Virus record (IMG/VR): IMGVR_UViG_3300009181_000327
Coordinates: 1 to 24,242 of that record
Length of the DNA stretch: 24,242 nt
DNA from: a virus
Strand: one strand, 5' to 3'
Positions 21,219 to 24,242 of this stretch are shown piece after piece. A model generated the notes under the pieces. The model had not been told where the DNA came from. It saw only the letters and a program-made list of their open reading frames with translations, and searched no databases. Each line of letters begins with the position of its first letter. Positions within the stretch are counted from its first letter, which is position 1. Position numbers and translations under genes: made by a program.

Positions 21219-23511
21219 GACGCATCTTCTGCTGATGAAGCAACTCCTCCTGCTGCATCTTAGCAAGATTAGCATTAGCAGCCGCATCACCGCCCTCAAC
21301 ACCAGCCGCATTTGGCTTATCCTTATTATCAATAACCACCGTATCAAGCGGCGGCTCCAACAACTCTTCAGGAGTAACATCCGTAAGACCAGACTGATTA
21401 AGAATCTTAGAACCAACAGTCGGACCAACAGCACCACGCAACTGAAGACTAATCTTAGCAGGATCACCCGGAGGACTAGCCTCTTCCTGAAGCGCCTTCT
21501 GCGTCAACTCGTAATGCTTATAAAAACGCTCCTTCACAGCAGGATCCATAGTCTCAAACTCGGCACTCTTCATAAACGAAGCATGAGCCTCCAAATGAGC
21601 AGTCTTATTCTCATACGCCAAAGGCTTCAAACCCTCACTAGCAAGATCAGTAAGCATCTGCGGATCAGGCGGCTGTTGCAAACCAGTATTAGGATCAACC
21701 GGAGGATTCTGAAGAATCTGCATAAGTTGCTGTTGAGCAGCCGCAGCCGCACTCTGATTAATAATACCACCATCCATAAGCACCTCGTGCTCACGATCAG
21801 CCTGCTCCTCATCAGCCTCAAACTGCATCTGAAGCGACTTAAAATCAGCCATATCCATATACTTATACGCCTTAGCAGGAGTCAACATACCCATCTTAAG
21901 CATTTCCATCACACGAGCCTGCTTACCCGCACGAGTACGCGGCAACCCAGAACCAGCCTCAACCTTAACAGTAATACCAGAACCAAGATCCGCAGCCTCA
22001 AAACGCTCAACCTTAGGCTTAGAACCAGAACCATTAATAATAAGCATACGCGGCTCCTGATAATACTTTTGCGCCAACTGCAACATAAGATTACCACAAC
22101 GCTCCAAACTCTTCTCCATAAGAAGAATCTGAGGAGCCAAACGATCCGTAGCAGCCTCCTGAAGCAAATCAATAGCAATACCCGCCTCAACATTAGGAGG
22201 AACACTACCCTCCATAATCTCATTCAAACCAAACGTATCCTTCAAACGAATACCAAGATCCTGAAGATGCTCAAAGACGTAACCCGGAAGACTAGGAATA
22301 GGAATAGCCTCAGGAACCTTACCAGCGACAGGATTATACTCAAAAATAGCACCCGGCTCATCAGTCATACGCTGACGCAAAGAACCAACCGGAGCCAACA
22401 TCTGCGGCTTCAACGTAAGATTCTTATACTCAACCATCTGACTAAGCGTACGATTAAGTTCCTTCTGCAACGGAATAGCCTGCTCCACAACACTCGTATC
22501 CCACAACTGACCCGGAATACGCATACCCGGAAACTTAACAAGCGGCAACTTCTCAAACGGATAAGGCCACGGAGCATCATACAACACAATATCAGGCGAC
22601 TTAGTAAACACAACAAAACGACCATCAGGATACTTATGCCCCGGAAGGAAATAACCATAATAAACAACACGAACATTATTCTTAGTCTTAGACTCCAAAC
22701 TACCAAACTGACCCGGAAGAGTCTCATCAGGATACCGATTAACAGCATTAGCCGACAACTCCACACCATACCGCTCTTTAATCTCATGCGGATTCATAGA
22801 ATGCAAACAAAACGCAAACTTACAATCCTCAAACACCTGAGCAGAATCATCCAACAAAACCTCAAAAGGAGACAACACATCAACCTTAATCTCACCCTGA
22901 TAAATACGCCTCTCAAACTCGGCAGAATCAATCCCATTATCCTCAAGGCTCTTCTCAAAAAAGTGTTTAACCATAGGATCAACAATAGGCTGACCATCAG
23001 GATTCATAAGAACCTTCATCCCCGGACCAGCCTTATCATCCCAAGTAATCTTCCAAAAACCATTACCACAAATAATACTCCACATCATCGCCTCTTCACG
23101 CTTTTCACTAAGATGAAACTCGTCCCACCAATAATCAAGAAGATTCTCAGCAACCTGAACAGCCTTACCAGCCTCATAAGAAGCCTGCTGCGGAGTAGCA
23201 TAAAACTGTGGCTTAGACTTAACAAGACGAGCCAAAAGAGACTGAGTATTAGGAGCAATCTGATTAGCAACAAGACGCACACGATAACGAGGCTTATCAC
23301 CATCATCCGTAGGCATACTCTCAATACGCCGCGACTTACGATTAAAAAAGACGTACTGCTTACCCTTATAAAAAGAAAGATTCAACTTCCATTGACGAGC
23401 CATTAACTCGCGCTGTTGCTCTAATTCTGTAACCTTTTTAACAAGCGAACCCGCAGAAGCAAAGCCAGCAGGCACAACGCTATCCGAATAACTAGAATCC
23501 TCAATACCCAC
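21181..23511 (-). CDS. portal protein
   Basis: 776 residues from GTG 23511, seven bases after GGAGGTG. The pattern is typical of P22-type (podovirus) portals: a helical N-terminus (KKVTELEQQRELMARQWKLN), then FYKGKQYVFFNRKSRR, then RVRLVANQIAPNTQSLLARL. Later come MMWSIICGNGFWKITWD, GEIKVDVLSPFEVLLDD, LVKFPGMRIPGQLWDTS and LQKELNRTLSQMVEYKN, the stem and clip helices. The C-terminus (~620-776) is Gln/Ala-rich with a DPNTGLQQPPDPQ segment and probably forms the barrel or flexible end. The dodecameric ring is the DNA entry channel and docks terminase and adaptor. The length is within the usual 700-800 range of this type. Confidence 0.85.
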   Translation of the reverse strand: MGIEDSSYSDSVVPAGFASAGSLVKKVTELEQQRELMARQWKLNLSFYKGKQYVFFNRKSRRIESMPTDDGDKPRYRVRLVANQIAPNTQSLLARLVKSKPQFYATPQQASYEAGKAVQVAENLLDYWWDEFHLSEKREEAMMWSIICGNGFWKITWDDKAGPGMKVLMNPDGQPIVDPMVKHFFEKSLEDNGIDSAEFERRIYQGEIKVDVLSPFEVLLDDSAQVFEDCKFAFCLHSMNPHEIKERYGVELSANAVNRYPDETLPGQFGSLESKTKNNVRVVYYGYFLPGHKYPDGRFVVFTKSPDIVLYDAPWPYPFEKLPLVKFPGMRIPGQLWDTSVVEQAIPLQKELNRTLSQMVEYKNLTLKPQMLAPVGSLRQRMTDEPGAIFEYNPVAGKVPEAIPIPSLPGYVFEHLQDLGIRLKDTFGLNEIMEGSVPPNVEAGIAIDLLQEAATDRLAPQILLMEKSLERCGNLMLQLAQKYYQEPRMLIINGSGSKPKVERFEAADLGSGITVKVEAGSGLPRTRAGKQARVMEMLKMGMLTPAKAYKYMDMADFKSLQMQFEADEEQADREHEVLMDGGIINQSAAAAAQQQLMQILQNPPVDPNTGLQQPPDPQMLTDLASEGLKPLAYENKTAHLEAHASFMKSAEFETMDPAVKERFYKHYELTQKALQEEASPPGDPAKISLQLRGAVGPTVGSKILNQSGLTDVTPEELLEPPLDTVVIDNKDKPNAAGVEGGDAAANANLAKMQQEELLHQQKMRHAAEQKAAKVGL

Positions 23512-23533
23512 TAAACATCACCTCCACCAATCA

Positions 23534-23746
23534 TTATAAGAAAGTTAAATCAGAAGGAACTAACCCGGCACTATCAAGCAGTTCTTTATACTCAGCCGGA
23601 TTAATAACCCCATTCTTCAAAGCCCAATCAGCGTCCTGCTGATCCTCATCAACACGCAAATGCCCCAAAGGAACATCACTTAACGGTTTTATTCCCTCTA
23701 GGCGAAACCTTTCTAACTTTAGTTTCTCCTCCTCCACCGCTAACAT
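23534..23746 (-). CDS. small acidic helical protein before the portal gene
   Basis: About 70 residues, beginning MLAVEEEKLKLERFRLEG and ending in an acidic helix (NPAEYKELLDSAGLVPSDL). The frame is open much further upstream, but that part is the shadow of the neighbouring gene. ATG 23746 has AAAGG with no spacer. GTG 23737, eight bases from that AAAGGA, is an equally good start and gives a protein beginning MEEEKLKLER. It overlaps the 103-residue gene by 71 bases (about 62 from GTG 23737). I do not recognise a family; the helical acidic character suggests a small accessory to portal or packaging. Confidence 0.55.
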   Translation of the reverse strand: MLAVEEEKLKLERFRLEGIKPLSDVPLGHLRVDEDQQDADWALKNGVINPAEYKELLDSAGLVPSDLTFL

Positions 23747-23987
23747 CCTTTCGGTCCACGACCGCTGCGTCAACAGGATCTCCTGCATCACGCTTAACAA
23801 CATTGTATCCCGCCTGTTCAGCCAACCAAACAATTGTAGACTCCTTAATAAGTCGATAAGAATTCTCAGACATATATGGCGTATCCATATTGTCAAAACC
23901 CGTATTAAGAAAAGAATCGCCCGGAACAAGCCGATCCCCCGTAACACAATCAGCACCATAATCAACATCTCTAAAAATACTAATCAT
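23676..23987 (-). CDS. hypothetical protein after terminase
   Basis: 103 residues from ATG 23987, which overlaps the terminase TAA by one base (TAATG). A GTG six bases upstream gives only two extra residues. The sequence MISIFRDVDYGADCVTGD opens a compact beta-like region. A helix (SYRLIKESTIVWLAEQAGYN) and a disordered basic, Gly-rich tail (VSGGGGETKVRKVSPRGNK) follow. The helix and the GYNV motif look ordered and could bind DNA or protein, but no family is recognised. The last 71 bases are shared with another frame of the next gene. Confidence 0.6.
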   Translation of the reverse strand: MISIFRDVDYGADCVTGDRLVPGDSFLNTGFDNMDTPYMSENSYRLIKESTIVWLAEQAGYNVVKRDAGDPVDAAVVDRKDVSGGGGETKVRKVSPRGNKTVK

Positions 23988-24242
23988 TACCACATACTCC
24001 CCATAAACTCGTCAACATACATGTCTTTTTTATCATTACCCGGCCTATCACTCAAAACGTAATCAGGCAAACCACTAGGATGAGGCGTATCATTATCAAA
24101 AAACGAGTTAGCCAACAACGCACCAGCAGTCCTCAAAGCAATCTCCACACTATCCAAACAGTCATCCCTAGGATTAGAAATACTAGCATCATAATTAATC
24201 CACTCATCAATAAAATCCTTATGATCCTTCTTAATACGAATC
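23987..24242 (-). CDS. terminase large subunit, C-terminal end (partial)
   Basis: The frame is open at the window edge and ends at TAA 23987-23989, giving 84 residues in view. The stretch NYDASISNPRDDCLDSVEIA contains the last acidic motif of the RNase H-like nuclease domain of large terminases, where an Asp pair before Cys/Ala-Leu-Asp contributes metal binding. The DEWINY and RTAGALL segments flanking it and the C-terminal tail (GLPDYVLSDRPGNDKKDMY) fit. The ATPase part lies outside the window. Position directly upstream of the portal module supports the assignment. Confidence 0.8.
   Translation of the reverse strand, partial: IRIKKDHKDFIDEWINYDASISNPRDDCLDSVEIALRTAGALLANSFFDNDTPHPSGLPDYVLSDRPGNDKKDMYVDEFMGSMW

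Noticed and set aside
21217-23406. Long plus-strand open frame opposite the portal gene
   Set aside because: It is the antisense of a clear portal gene. Its Arg/Asn/Thr/Ile/Leu-rich low-complexity product comes from the T/G-ending codon style, which leaves few stops on the other strand.
1-24242. tRNA, rRNA, integrase, insertion sequence or attachment site
   Set aside because: I saw no cloverleaf-like element, transposase, or paired terminal repeats.

Overview
The window is the late (structural) half of a tailed double-stranded DNA phage or prophage genome, probably short-tailed (podovirus-like). Nearly all of it is one dense operon on the minus strand, read from right to left in the classic virion order: end of the large terminase, portal, scaffold, major capsid protein, head-tail adaptor, tail nozzle, fibres, internal virion proteins, holin. 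No tail-tube, sheath or conventional tape-measure gene is visible, and a nozzle-like protein sits next to a giant 1862-residue protein. This fits a short tail with proteins ejected into the host. The host cannot be named. A small two-helix holin of the r1t type and an XhlA-like partner hint at a Gram-positive, perhaps actinobacterial, host. The DNA is AT-leaning and no ribosomal or tRNA gene is present. I see no integrase or host genes.

Layout. At 23987-24242 lies the 3' end of the terminase large subunit, then two small overlapping genes (103 and about 70 residues), the portal (21181-23511), a helix-turn-helix protein (20670-21218), the scaffold (19857-20666) and the major capsid protein (18500-19831). 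A perfect hairpin terminator closes the capsid segment at 18464-18490. A tiny coupled leader frame, a conserved small protein, a 142-residue protein and the head-tail adaptor follow (17059-18442). Next come the 1315-residue tail nozzle protein with Ig-like repeats (13088-17035), a collar-domain fibre, a receptor-binding fibre and an 83-residue mini-fibre (10590-13085). Two Ala/Gly/Gln-rich internal proteins and the 1862-residue protein fill 3375-10593. The last segment (199-3373) holds an XhlA-like protein, a holin, three small basic unknown proteins and a 483-residue protein ending in an HNH nuclease-like motif. A bidirectional hairpin at 168-194 ends the operon against a convergent plus-strand gene, of which only the 3' end (1-159) is in view.

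How they work together. Terminase and portal package DNA into a capsid built by scaffold and capsid protein. The adaptor and nozzle close the vertex, fibres bind the host, and the internal and giant proteins are candidates for ejection with the genome. The holin pair times lysis, but no endolysin is recognisable here. Genes are tightly packed with ATGA, TAATG or few-base junctions and strong Shine-Dalgarno sites, often AGGGGGT-like before GTG starts.

The most interesting signals are the HNH domain on the end of a virion-operon protein, and short patches of A/C-ending codons inside genes that otherwise use T/G-ending codons. The patches fall on host-facing fibre ends, on parts of the nozzle repeats and on the HNH end. 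Others are a coupled micro-ORF after the capsid terminator, a collar-like 83-residue mini-protein, and the unexplained giant protein.
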